Part shown: one piece after another, positions 1 to 10,072 of the stretch | How positions within the stretch are numbered: position 1 is the stretch's first letter | How the letters are laid out: each line of letters begins with the position of its first letter | Assembly: GCA_029202525.1 (NCBI GenBank) | Contig: CP119325.1 | Coordinates: 5,058,001 to 5,122,000, forward strand | Direction: 5' to 3' | Length of the DNA: 64,000 bases | DNA from: Candidatus Pseudomonas phytovorans | Lineage (GTDB): Bacteria > Pseudomonadota > Gammaproteobacteria > Pseudomonadales > Pseudomonadaceae | Translations under genes and position numbers: made by a program | The notes under the pieces: model-generated | Seen by the model: only the letters and a program-made list of their open reading frames with translations | What the model was told of the DNA's origin: nothing | Database searches by the model: none

Positions 1-28
1 CTGCCCGGCTACTTCAGGCCCCTTTGAA

Positions 29-104
29 CCTGTGGGAGCGGGTTAACCCGCGAATGCGATGGTGAATTCATTGCAGCATTCGCGGGTTAACCCGCTCCCA
101 CAGG
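29..104. repeat. REP palindrome downstream of gltX
   Basis: Two inverted arms, each reading as a 'cctgtgggagcgggttaacc' unit, face each other across a short spacer. This is the typical P. putida REP sequence in a paired (BIME-like) layout. It lies just past the gltX stop codon, the usual place for these repeats, and the long stem could also end transcription. Confidence 0.85.
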
Positions 105-122
105 GTTCGGCTTACGGCCTTA

Positions 123-1604
123 TCAGGCGATGGAGGCCAGCAGCTTTTCCCACTCTTTGTTTTCTTTCTTCGAAACGCCACCCAGCAGGTCCAGGGCCTG
201 GCGCAGGCGATAACGGGTCAGGTCAGGGCCGAGGATTTCCATGGCGTCCAGTACCGACACCGAGCTGGCCTGGCCGGTGATGGCGGCAAACATCAGTGGC
301 ATGGCATCACGCAACTTCAGCTCCAGCGCCTCGACCACGGCCTGGATGCAGCCGGTGATGCGCTCTTTTTCCCATTGGCGCAGGCTTTCGAGCTTCCACA
401 GGATCAGCTGGATCACCTGGCGTACCTGGTCGGCCGACAGTTTCTTGCTTTCGAACAGCTTGGCATCCAGCTTCAACGCGCCTTCGAAGAAGAACCCGCC
501 CAGCGGCGCAACCTGGCTGAATGTCTCGACCCGGCCCTGCACGTGCGGGGCGATCTTCATCATGTAGTCGCTGTTGAATGCCCACTTCTGCAGGCGCGCG
601 GCAAATTCCTCGACCGGCAGTTCGCGCAGCCACTGGCCGTTGAGCCAGGACAGCTTCTCGATGTCGAAGATCGGGCCGCCCAGCGAAATACGCGACAGGT
701 CGAAGTGCTCGACCATCTCGTCCAGCGAGAACTTCTCGCGCTCGTCCGGCATCGACCAGCCCATGCGGCCCAGGTAGTTGAGCATCGCTTCAGGCATGAA
801 GCCCATGCGCTCGTAGAAGGTCACCGAGGTCGGGTTCTTGCGCTTGGAAAGCTTGGACTTGTCCGGGTTACGCAGCAGCGGCATGTAGCACAGCTTGGGC
901 TGCTCCCAACCGAAGTATTCGTACAGCTTGATCAGCTTGGGCGCCGACGGCAGCCACTCTTCGCCACGCAGCACATGGGTGATACCCATCAGGTGGTCGT
1001 CGACCACGTTGGCCAGGAAGTACGTCGGCAAGCCGTCGTTCTTCATCAGCACCTGCATGTCCATGCGGTCCCACGGGATCTCGACATCGCCACGCAGCAT
1101 GTCCGGTACCACGCAGATACCTTCGCTCGGCACCTTCATGCGGATGACGTGTGGCTCTCCAGCGTCCAGGCGGCGCTGCACTTCCTCGGCGCTCAGCAGC
1201 AGTGCGCGGCCGTCGTAGCGCGGGGTTTCGCCGCGGGCCTGTTGCTCGGCACGCATCTGATCCAGCTCTTCGGCGGTGCAGAAGCAGTAGAAGGCGTGAC
1301 CGGCGTCAACCAGCTCCTTGGCATACTTCGCGTAGATCTCGCCACGCTCGCTCTGCCGGTACGGGCCGTGCGGGCCGCCCACATCCGGGCCTTCGTTCCA
1401 TTCGATGCCGAGCCAGCGCAAGGCGTCGAAGATCTGCTGTTCCGACTCGCGCGTGGAGCGCAGCTGGTCGGTGTCTTCGATGCGCAGGATGAACTCACCG
1501 CCATGCTGCTTGGCAAAGCAGTAGTTGAACAGGGCGATGTAGGCAGTGCCGACATGGGGGTCGCCGGTCGGCGATGGCGCGATACGCGTGCGTACGGTGG
1601 TCAT
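123..1604 (-). CDS. gltX: Glutamyl-tRNA synthetase
   Basis: Charges tRNA-Glu with glutamate in the cytoplasm. The protein (493 aa from this start) opens with the class I synthetase signature PSPTGDPHVGTA, the HIGH-motif region, and carries the KLSKR form of the KMSKS motif near residue 250. The length matches the bacterial discriminating-type GluRS. The reading frame stays open another 28 codons upstream, but family members begin at MTTVRTRIAPSPTG, so that ATG is chosen. It is a single-gene unit, divergent from the efflux genes, with a REP palindrome just downstream. Identification is secure. Confidence 0.97.
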   Translation of the reverse strand: MTTVRTRIAPSPTGDPHVGTAYIALFNYCFAKQHGGEFILRIEDTDQLRSTRESEQQIFDALRWLGIEWNEGPDVGGPHGPYRQSERGEIYAKYAKELVDAGHAFYCFCTAEELDQMRAEQQARGETPRYDGRALLLSAEEVQRRLDAGEPHVIRMKVPSEGICVVPDMLRGDVEIPWDRMDMQVLMKNDGLPTYFLANVVDDHLMGITHVLRGEEWLPSAPKLIKLYEYFGWEQPKLCYMPLLRNPDKSKLSKRKNPTSVTFYERMGFMPEAMLNYLGRMGWSMPDEREKFSLDEMVEHFDLSRISLGGPIFDIEKLSWLNGQWLRELPVEEFAARLQKWAFNSDYMMKIAPHVQGRVETFSQVAPLGGFFFEGALKLDAKLFESKKLSADQVRQVIQLILWKLESLRQWEKERITGCIQAVVEALELKLRDAMPLMFAAITGQASSVSVLDAMEILGPDLTRYRLRQALDLLGGVSKKENKEWEKLLASIA

Positions 1605-1687
1605 GGAAGGTCTCGAACTGAAGATGAAACAAAGGCGCGATGTTAGCAGGAGGCAGGCACCGGGCTCCAGCAATGGCGCGAACGTCA

Positions 1688-1699
1688 CTTGTAGACAAG
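1688..1699. promoter_or_regulatory. Short inverted repeat, possible operator
   Basis: CTTGT-AG-ACAAG is a perfect 5-bp inverted repeat in the gltX/emrA divergent intergenic region, about 50 bases before the emrA start. It could be an operator for an efflux regulator. The arms are short and the regulator is not in the neighbourhood, so this is only a suggestion. Confidence 0.25.
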
Positions 1700-1747
1700 C
1701 CCTGCGCAGCTGTTAAATTTGCTTACATTTCTGGAACGATAGTCCCC

Positions 1748-2803
1748 ATGCCTGCCCAACTCAAACGCCGCCTGCTGGTCTTCTTCACCTTGGTGGCCAT
1801 CATCGCCCTCGCCTTCCTGGCCCACTGGTACTTCAAGGGCCGCTATTACGAGAGCACCGACAACGCCTACGTACAGGGCGAGATCACCCGTATCTCCAGC
1901 CAACTGGGCGCACGTATCGACGCAGTGCCGGTCGAGGACAACCAGCACGTCAACAAAGGCGACCTGCTGGTGCGCCTGGAGGCAGCAGACTTTGACCTGG
2001 CGATTGAACGCGCCCGCGCCACCCTGGCCACCCGCGAAGCGGAATTCGCACAGGCGCAAAGCCGCCTGACCCAGCAGGGTAGCCTGATCGCCGCCGGGCA
2101 GGCGCAGGTGGCAGCCAACCAGGCCACGTTCGACCGCTCTCGGGTGGACCTGAGCCGTGCTGAAAAGCTGCGCAAGCCTGGTTTCATCTCCGAAGAGCGG
2201 GTCACCACCCTGTCGGCAGACAGCCATGTCGCCGGCTCTCAGGTCGACAAGGCCCGCGCCGACCTGCAAAGCCAGCGCCAGCAGGTCAACGCCCTGAACG
2301 CCGACCTCAAACGCCTCGATGCACAGATCGCCAATGCCCGCGCCGACCTGGCCCAGGCCGAACTGAACCTGACCCGCTGCGAAATCCGCGCACCGATCAG
2401 CGGCACCATCGGCCAGCGTAGTGCCCGCAATGGCCAGGTGGTGCAGGCCGGTGCCTATCTGTTGTCGATCGTTCCCGACGAAGACATCTGGGTGCAGGCC
2501 AACTTCAAGGAGACCCAGATCGGCCATATGCAGCCTGGCCAGCGCGCCGAGCTGCTGTTCGACAGCTACCCGGACACCCCCATCGAAGGCCGGGTCGACA
2601 GTGTCTTCGCCGCCTCAGGCGCGCAGTTCAGCCTGCTGCCTCCCGACAACGCCACCGGCAACTTCACCAAGGTGGTGCAGCGCATCCCGGTCAAACTCAC
2701 CTTCAGCGCCGACAACCCGCTGCACGGGCGCATCCGCCCCGGCATGTCGGTGACTGCCACCATAGACCTGCGCAGCGAAAGCGAAGGCCACAATGGCCGG
2801 TGA
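1748..2803 (+). CDS. emrA: EmrA/HlyD-family efflux adaptor (membrane fusion protein)
   Basis: Periplasmic adaptor linking an inner-membrane MFS exporter to an outer-membrane channel. The protein starts with a short basic tail and one hydrophobic helix (about residues 9-26), which anchors it in the inner membrane. The motif STDNAYVQGEI, typical of EmrA-type adaptors, follows. A long Ala/Gln-rich coiled-coil hairpin (about residues 90-210) and a lipoyl/beta-barrel region (RCEIRAPISGTIG) complete the family layout. The start at 1748 puts the helix at the N-terminus; the frame is open upstream to 1640. The stop overlaps the next gene by 11 bases, so the pair is translationally coupled. Confidence 0.9.
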   Translation: MPAQLKRRLLVFFTLVAIIALAFLAHWYFKGRYYESTDNAYVQGEITRISSQLGARIDAVPVEDNQHVNKGDLLVRLEAADFDLAIERARATLATREAEFAQAQSRLTQQGSLIAAGQAQVAANQATFDRSRVDLSRAEKLRKPGFISEERVTTLSADSHVAGSQVDKARADLQSQRQQVNALNADLKRLDAQIANARADLAQAELNLTRCEIRAPISGTIGQRSARNGQVVQAGAYLLSIVPDEDIWVQANFKETQIGHMQPGQRAELLFDSYPDTPIEGRVDSVFAASGAQFSLLPPDNATGNFTKVVQRIPVKLTFSADNPLHGRIRPGMSVTATIDLRSESEGHNGR

Positions 2804-4343
2804 CACACTGCTGCGGCCCACCGCCGAGCCCACCCGGCGCGACTGGATCGCGGTGATGAGTGTGATGCTCGGCGCGTTCATGGCCGTGCTGGACATCCAG
2901 ATCACCAACTCGTCACTGAAAGACATCCAGGGCGCACTGTCAGCGACGCTGGAGGAAGGTTCATGGATTTCCACCTCGTACCTGGTGGCGGAAATCATCA
3001 TGATCCCGCTGACTGCCTGGCTGGTGCAGTTGCTGTCGGCGCGTCGCCTGGCGGTGTGGGTTTCCGCAGGGTTTCTGCTGTCGTCACTGCTGTGCTCGAT
3101 GGCCTGGAACCTGGAGAGCATGATCCTGTTCCGTGCCCTGCAAGGCTTTACCGGCGGCGCACTGATTCCACTGGCGTTCACCCTGACACTGATCAAGCTG
3201 CCCGAACACCACCGCGCCAAAGGCATGGCGATGTTCGCCATGACCGCCACCTTCGCCCCCTCCATCGGCCCCACCCTGGGTGGCTGGCTGACCGAAAACT
3301 GGGGCTGGGAGTACATTTTCTACATCAACATCCCGCCGGGCCTGGTGATGATTGCCGGCCTGCTGTACGGGCTGGAGAAGAAAGAAGCGCACTGGGAACT
3401 GCTGAAAAGCACCGATTACGCCGGCATCGTCACCCTGGGCCTGGGATTGGGCTGCCTGCAGGTGTTTCTTGAGGAAGGCCACCGCAAGGACTGGCTGGAG
3501 TCGCACCTCATCGTCGGCCTGGGCAGCGTTGCCCTGGTCAGCCTGATCACGTTTGTCATCCTGCAGTTTTCCAAGCCACACCCACTGATCAACCTGCGCA
3601 TTCTTGGCAACCGCAATTTTGGCCTTTCGAGCATTGCCAGCCTGGGGATGGGCGTGGGCCTGTACGGCTCGATCTACCTGCTGCCGCTGTACCTGGCGCA
3701 GGTGCAGGGCTACAACGCCTTGCAGATCGGCGAAGTGATCATGTGGATGGGGGTGCCGCAGCTGTTCCTGATCCCGTTGGTGCCGCAACTGATGAAGGTG
3801 GTGTCACCCAAGCTGCTGTGTGCTTTGGGGTTCTGCCTGTTCGGCGCCGCCAGTTTCGGTTCGGGGGTACTCAACCCCGACTTTGCCGGGCCACAGTTCA
3901 ACCATATTCAGATCATCCGCGCCCTGGGCCAGCCGATGATCATGGTGACCATTTCGCTGATCGCTACTGCATACATCCAGCCGCAGGATGCGGGGTCGGC
4001 ATCGAGCCTGTTCAATATCCTGCGTAACCTGGGCGGGGCGATAGGTATCGCATTGCTGGCTACATTGCTGGATGCGCGGACCAAGGTGTACTTCGATTAC
4101 CTGAGGGAGTCGGTGGTGCCTGGCAACCCGCAGGTGGCGGAGCGGCTGGCGCAACTGGCGGAGCGGCTGGGCAATGACAGTGCGGCGCTGGGCAAATTGA
4201 GCGAGATCACCCACCAACAGGCGATGATCATGGCGTACAACGATGCGTTTCACTTTGTCGGGATCGGGTTGGCGGTGAGCATGGTGGCGGTGCTGTTGAC
4301 CCGCAAGTTGCCGCAGGGGCTCAAGGCTGGGGAGGCTCATTAA
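2793..4343 (+). CDS. emrB: EmrB/QacA-type MFS drug transporter (DHA2, 14 helices)
   Basis: Proton-driven exporter of the DHA2 family that works with the adaptor encoded just upstream, probably exporting hydrophobic toxic compounds. At 516 aa with about 14 hydrophobic segments it has the normal size. It shows the DHA2 features LDIQITNSSLKDI in helix 1 and AMTATFAPSIGPTLGGWL (motif C) in helix 5. It overlaps emrA by 11 bases and is followed by a REP element. No outer-membrane factor gene is adjacent, so a separately encoded TolC/OprM-type channel would be needed. The exact substrate cannot be read from the sequence. Confidence 0.9.
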   Translation: MAGDTLLRPTAEPTRRDWIAVMSVMLGAFMAVLDIQITNSSLKDIQGALSATLEEGSWISTSYLVAEIIMIPLTAWLVQLLSARRLAVWVSAGFLLSSLLCSMAWNLESMILFRALQGFTGGALIPLAFTLTLIKLPEHHRAKGMAMFAMTATFAPSIGPTLGGWLTENWGWEYIFYINIPPGLVMIAGLLYGLEKKEAHWELLKSTDYAGIVTLGLGLGCLQVFLEEGHRKDWLESHLIVGLGSVALVSLITFVILQFSKPHPLINLRILGNRNFGLSSIASLGMGVGLYGSIYLLPLYLAQVQGYNALQIGEVIMWMGVPQLFLIPLVPQLMKVVSPKLLCALGFCLFGAASFGSGVLNPDFAGPQFNHIQIIRALGQPMIMVTISLIATAYIQPQDAGSASSLFNILRNLGGAIGIALLATLLDARTKVYFDYLRESVVPGNPQVAERLAQLAERLGNDSAALGKLSEITHQQAMIMAYNDAFHFVGIGLAVSMVAVLLTRKLPQGLKAGEAH

Positions 4344-4367
4344 GCCAGACTTACAAGCCACGCAGCC

Positions 4368-4456
4368 CCTGTGGGAGCGGGCGCGCCCGCGAAGAAGGCG
4401 ACTCGGTGGATGGCACCGGCAAAGCCGGTGTTCGCGGGCATGCCCGCTCTCACAGG
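4368..4456. repeat. REP palindrome pair
   Basis: Inverted 'cctgtgggagcgggcgcgcc' type arms flank a short GC-rich inner stem, as in P. putida REP pairs. It sits between the convergent ends of emrB (+) and uvrB (-), so it may also work as a two-way terminator. Confidence 0.85.
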
Positions 4457-4515
4457 GAACGCGTCGACTTTTAGATTTTGAGCAAAACAGTTGTTCAAAT
4501 GAACGGCGTCAGGGA

Positions 4516-6531
<2,016 letters not shown>

Positions 6532-6556
6532 GTCGGACCTCGCGGTACTGCAGTAA

Positions 6557-6572
6557 CTGTAAATTTAGCCAG
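6557..6572. promoter_or_regulatory. LexA (SOS) box upstream of uvrB
   Basis: Read on the minus strand the site is CTGGCTAAATTTACAG, that is CTG-N10-CAG with an AT-rich centre, the form of the gamma-proteobacterial LexA operator. It lies 26 bases before the uvrB ATG, where it would overlap the promoter. uvrB is a classical SOS gene, which supports the call. Confidence 0.75.
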
Positions 6573-6729
6573 TAGTCTATACCCAAATGCGGCTATCCGG
6601 GGGCGCTTTCAAGGCCGTGCTGTCAGCGCTTGTTACAGTGGACCGGGCAATTGGACCAATGGTCGAAAAATATTTGCGCAAATAACCGGAAAAGCTGTGC
6701 CAGAGTGTCGCAGTGACCGGGCGGTATCA

Positions 6730-6735
6730 CTATAC
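6730..6735 (+). promoter_or_regulatory. Possible -10 element of tyrB
   Basis: TATACT matches the sigma-70 -10 consensus closely (TATAAT) and lies about 85 bases before the tyrB start, leaving an untranslated leader. No clear -35 element was recognised, so the call is weak. Confidence 0.4.
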
Positions 6736-6818
6736 TGACTCCCCGTTTGTGCACCGCTTCAGTGCATTCGGCTGGAGCGTGTACGTCCTATCACTCTCCA
6801 ATCAGAGCCAAGGTAACA

Positions 6819-8015
6819 ATGAGCCTGTTTTCCGCTGTCGAGCTGGCACCCCGCGACCCTATCCTGGGCCTCAACGAAGCATTCAACGCCGACCCACGTA
6901 CCGACAAGGTCAACCTGGGCGTTGGCGTGTACTGCAATGAGGAAGGCCGCATTCCGCTGCTGCGCGCCGTGATCGAAGCCGAAACCCAGCGTGCCGCCCA
7001 GCACGCCTCGCGCGGCTATCTGCCGATCGACGGCATCGCCACTTACGACCAGGCCGTGCAAAAACTGATCTTCGGCGCCGAGTCGCCACTGCTGGCCGCT
7101 GGCCGCGTGGTCACCGTGCAGGCCGTTGGCGGTACCGGCGCGCTAAAGATCGGCGCCGACTTCCTCAAGCGCCTGTCGCCCAATGCCGTGGTCGCCATCA
7201 GCGACCCGAGCTGGGAAAACCACCGCGCACTGTTCGAATCGGCCGGCTTCCCGGTGCAGACCTACCGCTACTACGACGCGCCGACCAACGACGTCAACCG
7301 CGCCGGCATGCTTGAAGACCTCAACGCCCTGCCATCCGGCTCGATCGTGGTACTGCACGCCTGCTGCCACAACCCGACCGGTGTCGACCTGACCCTGGAC
7401 GACTGGAAAAACGTGCTGGAAGTGGTCAAGGCCAAGGGCCATGTGCCGTTCCTCGACATGGCCTACCAGGGCTTTGGCGACGGTATCACCGAAGATGCCT
7501 TCGCCGTACGCCTGTTCGCAGAGTCGGGCCTGGACTTCTTCGTTTCCAGCTCGTTCTCCAAGTCGTTCTCGCTGTATGGCGAGCGCGTTGGCGCACTGTC
7601 GATCGTCACCGGAAACAAAGACGAAAGCACTCGCGTGCTGTCGCAGGTCAAACGCGTGATCCGCACCACCTACTCCAACCCGCCGACCCACGGCGCGACC
7701 ATCGTGGCTACCGTGCTGAACAGCGACGAGCTGCGCCAGATGTGGGAAGCCGAGCTGGGCGAGATGCGCGTGCGTATCCACGGCATGCGCAAACAGATGG
7801 TTTCGCTGCTGGCCGAATACGGCGCCAACCGCGATTTCAGCTTCGTTGGCCGCCAGGCGGGCATGTTCTCTTACTCGGGCCTGACCGTTGAACAGGTGGC
7901 ACGCCTGAAGAACGAGTTTGGCATCTACGCGCTGGACACCGGCCGCATCGCGGTTGCCGCGCTGAACCAGAGCAACATCCACGTGGTGACCAAGGCTATC
8001 GTGGAAGTGCTGTAA
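6819..8015 (+). CDS. tyrB: Aromatic amino acid aminotransferase (class I PLP)
   Basis: PLP-dependent transfer of the amino group between aromatic (or dicarboxylic) amino acids and 2-oxoglutarate in the cytoplasm. The 398-aa protein has the fold type I aminotransferase signature SSSFSKSFSLYGERVGAL, whose lysine binds PLP, and the substrate-binding CCHNPTGVDL and YSNPPTHGA segments. The start at 6819 follows an AAGGTAAC ribosome site; longer in-frame starts (6747) lack one. P. putida relatives are annotated as TyrB or PhhC. AspC-like specificity cannot be ruled out from sequence alone. Confidence 0.92.
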   Translation: MSLFSAVELAPRDPILGLNEAFNADPRTDKVNLGVGVYCNEEGRIPLLRAVIEAETQRAAQHASRGYLPIDGIATYDQAVQKLIFGAESPLLAAGRVVTVQAVGGTGALKIGADFLKRLSPNAVVAISDPSWENHRALFESAGFPVQTYRYYDAPTNDVNRAGMLEDLNALPSGSIVVLHACCHNPTGVDLTLDDWKNVLEVVKAKGHVPFLDMAYQGFGDGITEDAFAVRLFAESGLDFFVSSSFSKSFSLYGERVGALSIVTGNKDESTRVLSQVKRVIRTTYSNPPTHGATIVATVLNSDELRQMWEAELGEMRVRIHGMRKQMVSLLAEYGANRDFSFVGRQAGMFSYSGLTVEQVARLKNEFGIYALDTGRIAVAALNQSNIHVVTKAIVEVL

Positions 8016-8026
8016 CCTGTTGATTT

Positions 8027-8055
8027 GCCTGGGAGTGGCTTGACTTCTCCCAGGC
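8027..8055 (+). terminator. Hairpin after tyrB, overlapping the tRNA promoter
   Basis: GCCTGGGAG pairs perfectly with CTCCCAGGC across an 11-base loop, starting 12 bases after the tyrB stop. There is no run of T after it, so termination may be weak. The likely -35 element of the tRNA-Asn promoter lies across the loop and the start of the right arm. Confidence 0.5.
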
Positions 8056-8067
8056 AGTCAGTAAGAT
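8040..8067 (+). promoter_or_regulatory. Promoter of tRNA-Asn
   Basis: TTGACT at 8040-8045 and TAAGAT at 8062-8067 are separated by 16 bases, a good sigma-70 promoter. It would start transcription at the first bases of the tRNA gene leader. The -35 element sits in the loop region of the preceding hairpin. Confidence 0.6.
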
Positions 8068-8077
8068 ACGCGCAGAT

Positions 8078-8153
8078 TCCGCGATAGCTCAGTCGGTAGA
8101 GCAAATGACTGTTAATCATTGGGTCCCTGGTTCGAGTCCAGGTCGCGGAGCCA
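8078..8153 (+). tRNA. tRNA-Asn (anticodon GTT)
   Basis: The 76-base gene folds as a cloverleaf. The acceptor stem TCCGCGA pairs with TCGCGGA, the D-arm is AGCTCAGTCGGTAGAGC, the anticodon GTT is at 8111-8113, the T-arm carries GGTTCGAGTCC, and CCA is encoded. It is a single tRNA with its own promoter and terminator. Confidence 0.98.
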
Positions 8154-8163
8154 AACACTGAAA

Positions 8164-8200
8164 AGCCCCCAGTTGCGCAAGCAACCGGGGGCTTTTTCGT
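8164..8200. terminator. Bidirectional rho-independent terminator
   Basis: AGCCCCCAGTTGC pairs with GCAACCGGGGGCT, apart from one bulged position, and is followed by TTTTT on the plus strand. The A-run on its left gives the T-run for minus-strand transcripts. It ends the tRNA-Asn transcript and, in the other direction, the cupin gene. Confidence 0.85.
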
Positions 8201-8210
8201 TGCGCCGGAT

Positions 8211-8612
8211 TTATTGGCTCAGTGGTTCGGTCACTGGCCTGCCCTCGTCCACCAGGCTCCAGACCAGCAGCTTGGCGGGCTGGGTCTTGCTGGCGTTGCG
8301 CGACACGCTGTGCACGGTGCCTGGGGCTTCATACCAGTATTCGCCCGCCTTGTAGGTCTTTTCCTGGTCGTTGTTGAGCTTCGATACCACTGCTCCTTCC
8401 AGCACGTAGGCCATGACTGCGCCTGGGTGCTGATGCGCGGGCGATGCTTCGCCTGGGGCGTAGCTGACGGTAAGCATGACAGCGGTTTTGCCGGGGGCAT
8501 TCGAGGGTTGTTGTTGCTGCAGGACTTTGACCTGGTCGGCAACATCGCCGTGGGCCCAGGCTGGGGTTTGGGCGGCTAGCAGGGCGAAGAGGAAGATGGC
8601 TAGGCGTTTCAT
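8211..8612 (-). CDS. Secreted cupin-domain protein
   Basis: Small (133 aa) exported protein with one cupin barrel. Residues 1-20 form a Sec signal peptide ending in AWA. The cupin motif 1 histidines are visible in SPAHQHPGAVMAYVLEG, and a second motif follows with the histidine in APGTVHSVSRN. These would bind a metal in the periplasm. The start at 8612 has an AGGAG ribosome site; the open frame upstream crosses a REP element and is not coding. Members of this group are often near stress genes, but the ligand or reaction is unknown. Confidence 0.8.
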   Translation of the reverse strand: MKRLAIFLFALLAAQTPAWAHGDVADQVKVLQQQQPSNAPGKTAVMLTVSYAPGEASPAHQHPGAVMAYVLEGAVVSKLNNDQEKTYKAGEYWYEAPGTVHSVSRNASKTQPAKLLVWSLVDEGRPVTEPLSQ

Positions 8613-8708
8613 GCGGGGCGTCTCCTGAATGGCGATGACCTGCAGGTTAGGCCCCCGGGCGCGAGAGACAAATGGCCAATCCGGAGAAAAACCAGGAGGC
8701 CGATTCTG

Positions 8709-8818
8709 CCTGTGCCGGCCTCTTCGCGGGCACGCCCGCTCCCACAAGTTCTCCACAGGCTTCTGGGGCTGCGCTGTACCTGTGGGAGCGGGCGCGCCCG
8801 CGAAGAGGCCGGTACAGG
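8709..8818. repeat. REP palindrome pair
   Basis: Two inverted REP arms flank a 'ttctccacaggcttctgggg' spacer and read the same P. putida REP unit seen at 29-104 and 4368-4456. It lies between the cupin gene and the DUF1285 gene, in the short gap after the latter's stop. Confidence 0.85.
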
Positions 8819-8829
8819 CAAAAGAGCTC

Positions 8830-9393
8830 TCAGCTACCAGGTCCAATCGGGTAGAAAACGCCCTGGCTCCAGACCCCCAACCATTCCTCGCCGTCGATAT
8901 CACGCGGCACCGCCAGCTCCACCAGTTGGTAAAACACATTGCGGTGAATCAGCGCCTCCAGGTTGCTGCGCATCAGCACATACGGTGACGGCTCTTGCGT
9001 CACGGGGTCGATGACCACACGCAGGGGGTTATCCGGCCCGGCGTCCACCTGGTCTTCAACATTGCTGGTAAAGCGCAGCACTTGCTGCTCGCCCTCCCCC
9101 AGCACCTCCAGCGCCACAGCCACGAACGGCGCATCGTCCACGCGGATGCCGACCTTTTCGACCGGAGTAATCAGGAAGTAGTCATCGCCATCGCGGCGAA
9201 TGATCGTGGAAAACAACCGCACCATCGGCTTGCGCCCGATCGGCGTGCCCAGGTAGTACCAGGTGCCATCGCGGGCGATGCGCATATCGATGTCACCGCA
9301 AAAATCCGGGTTCCACAGATGCACCGGCGGCAGGCCTTGGGCCTTGGGGATCTGTGCCAGAAGATCATTGGCCTTGCCGGAATCACTCATCAC
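8830..9393 (-). CDS. DUF1285 domain protein
   Basis: Conserved cytoplasmic protein of unknown function, 187 aa. The sequence matches the DUF1285 family pattern: a WNPDFCGDIDMRIARDGTWYYLGTPIGRKPMVRLF-type core (given here by its position, about residues 27-62) and a second beta-rich domain ending YPIGPGS. The length is typical. The start could equally be the next codon, also ATG. It lies just downstream of the DUF4823 lipoprotein gene, which probably shares its transcript. Confidence 0.8.
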   Translation of the reverse strand: MMSDSGKANDLLAQIPKAQGLPPVHLWNPDFCGDIDMRIARDGTWYYLGTPIGRKPMVRLFSTIIRRDGDDYFLITPVEKVGIRVDDAPFVAVALEVLGEGEQQVLRFTSNVEDQVDAGPDNPLRVVIDPVTQEPSPYVLMRSNLEALIHRNVFYQLVELAVPRDIDGEEWLGVWSQGVFYPIGPGS

Positions 9394-9400
9394 GCCTGCC

Positions 9401-10006
9401 TCAGTCGCTCATACCCAGAAGGCTACGAGCGTACTCGCGCATCGGCGCAGCAAGCAAATCTTCCGGGGTGTTATCGTGGAACGTCAACAAACCGCCACGG
9501 CTCTTGATGCGTGCGGTGTCGATCAGGTAGCGGGTATTGGTTTCGATCAACATCATCTGCACCACACCACTGTCCCAGCCCAGGCGATCGACGGCCTGTT
9601 CGTCATACCACTCATCGCCATTGCCGATGCGGTCATCGGTACGGGCGAAGCGGGTGTACAGCACATAGTCGGCACCCACCGAACGCGCCTGGGCAATGGC
9701 TTCTTCCAGGCCCAGGGGGCCTTGGGCTCGGCGCACCAGCGGGAAATACTCGACAAAGCTCTTGAACGCCTCGTCAGCCACCGCGTTTTGCCGTGGCACC
9801 GGCCCTTTGCCCGGTGGTACGAACGCACCTTGGCCGATGAAGATGAACGAATCGGGCTGCAGGCGGATCGACAGGGTGCGGCGGGTATCGCTGTGGTCCA
9901 GCAGACCGGCATCGCTCATGTGGTAGCGCACGCCCTCGCCCATATCGCTGACATTCATGCAGCCGCCCAGCGCCATCAGCGCCAGCAGCAAGACCAGGCT
10001 ACGCAT
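9401..10006 (-). CDS. DUF4823 family lipoprotein
   Basis: Predicted outer- or inner-membrane lipoprotein of 201 aa. Residues 1-16 are a signal peptide with the lipobox LGGC, the cysteine being the lipidation site. The mature part fits the DUF4823 family of Pseudomonas. No function is known for it. The gene ends 7 bases before the DUF1285 start, so the two are likely co-transcribed. Confidence 0.8.
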   Translation of the reverse strand: MRSLVLLLALMALGGCMNVSDMGEGVRYHMSDAGLLDHSDTRRTLSIRLQPDSFIFIGQGAFVPPGKGPVPRQNAVADEAFKSFVEYFPLVRRAQGPLGLEEAIAQARSVGADYVLYTRFARTDDRIGNGDEWYDEQAVDRLGWDSGVVQMMLIETNTRYLIDTARIKSRGGLLTFHDNTPEDLLAAPMREYARSLLGMSD

Positions 10007-10072
10007 CTTTCCTCCAGTGGCCGGCGACGAAAAACCGGCGAATAGCCGGCGGATGCAGCTTTTGCGCCAGCT

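Noticed and set aside
375..1646. Long plus-strand open frame (423 aa) across gltX
   Set aside because: It is the antisense shadow of gltX in high-GC DNA, with His/Gln/Leu-rich composition and no family resemblance.
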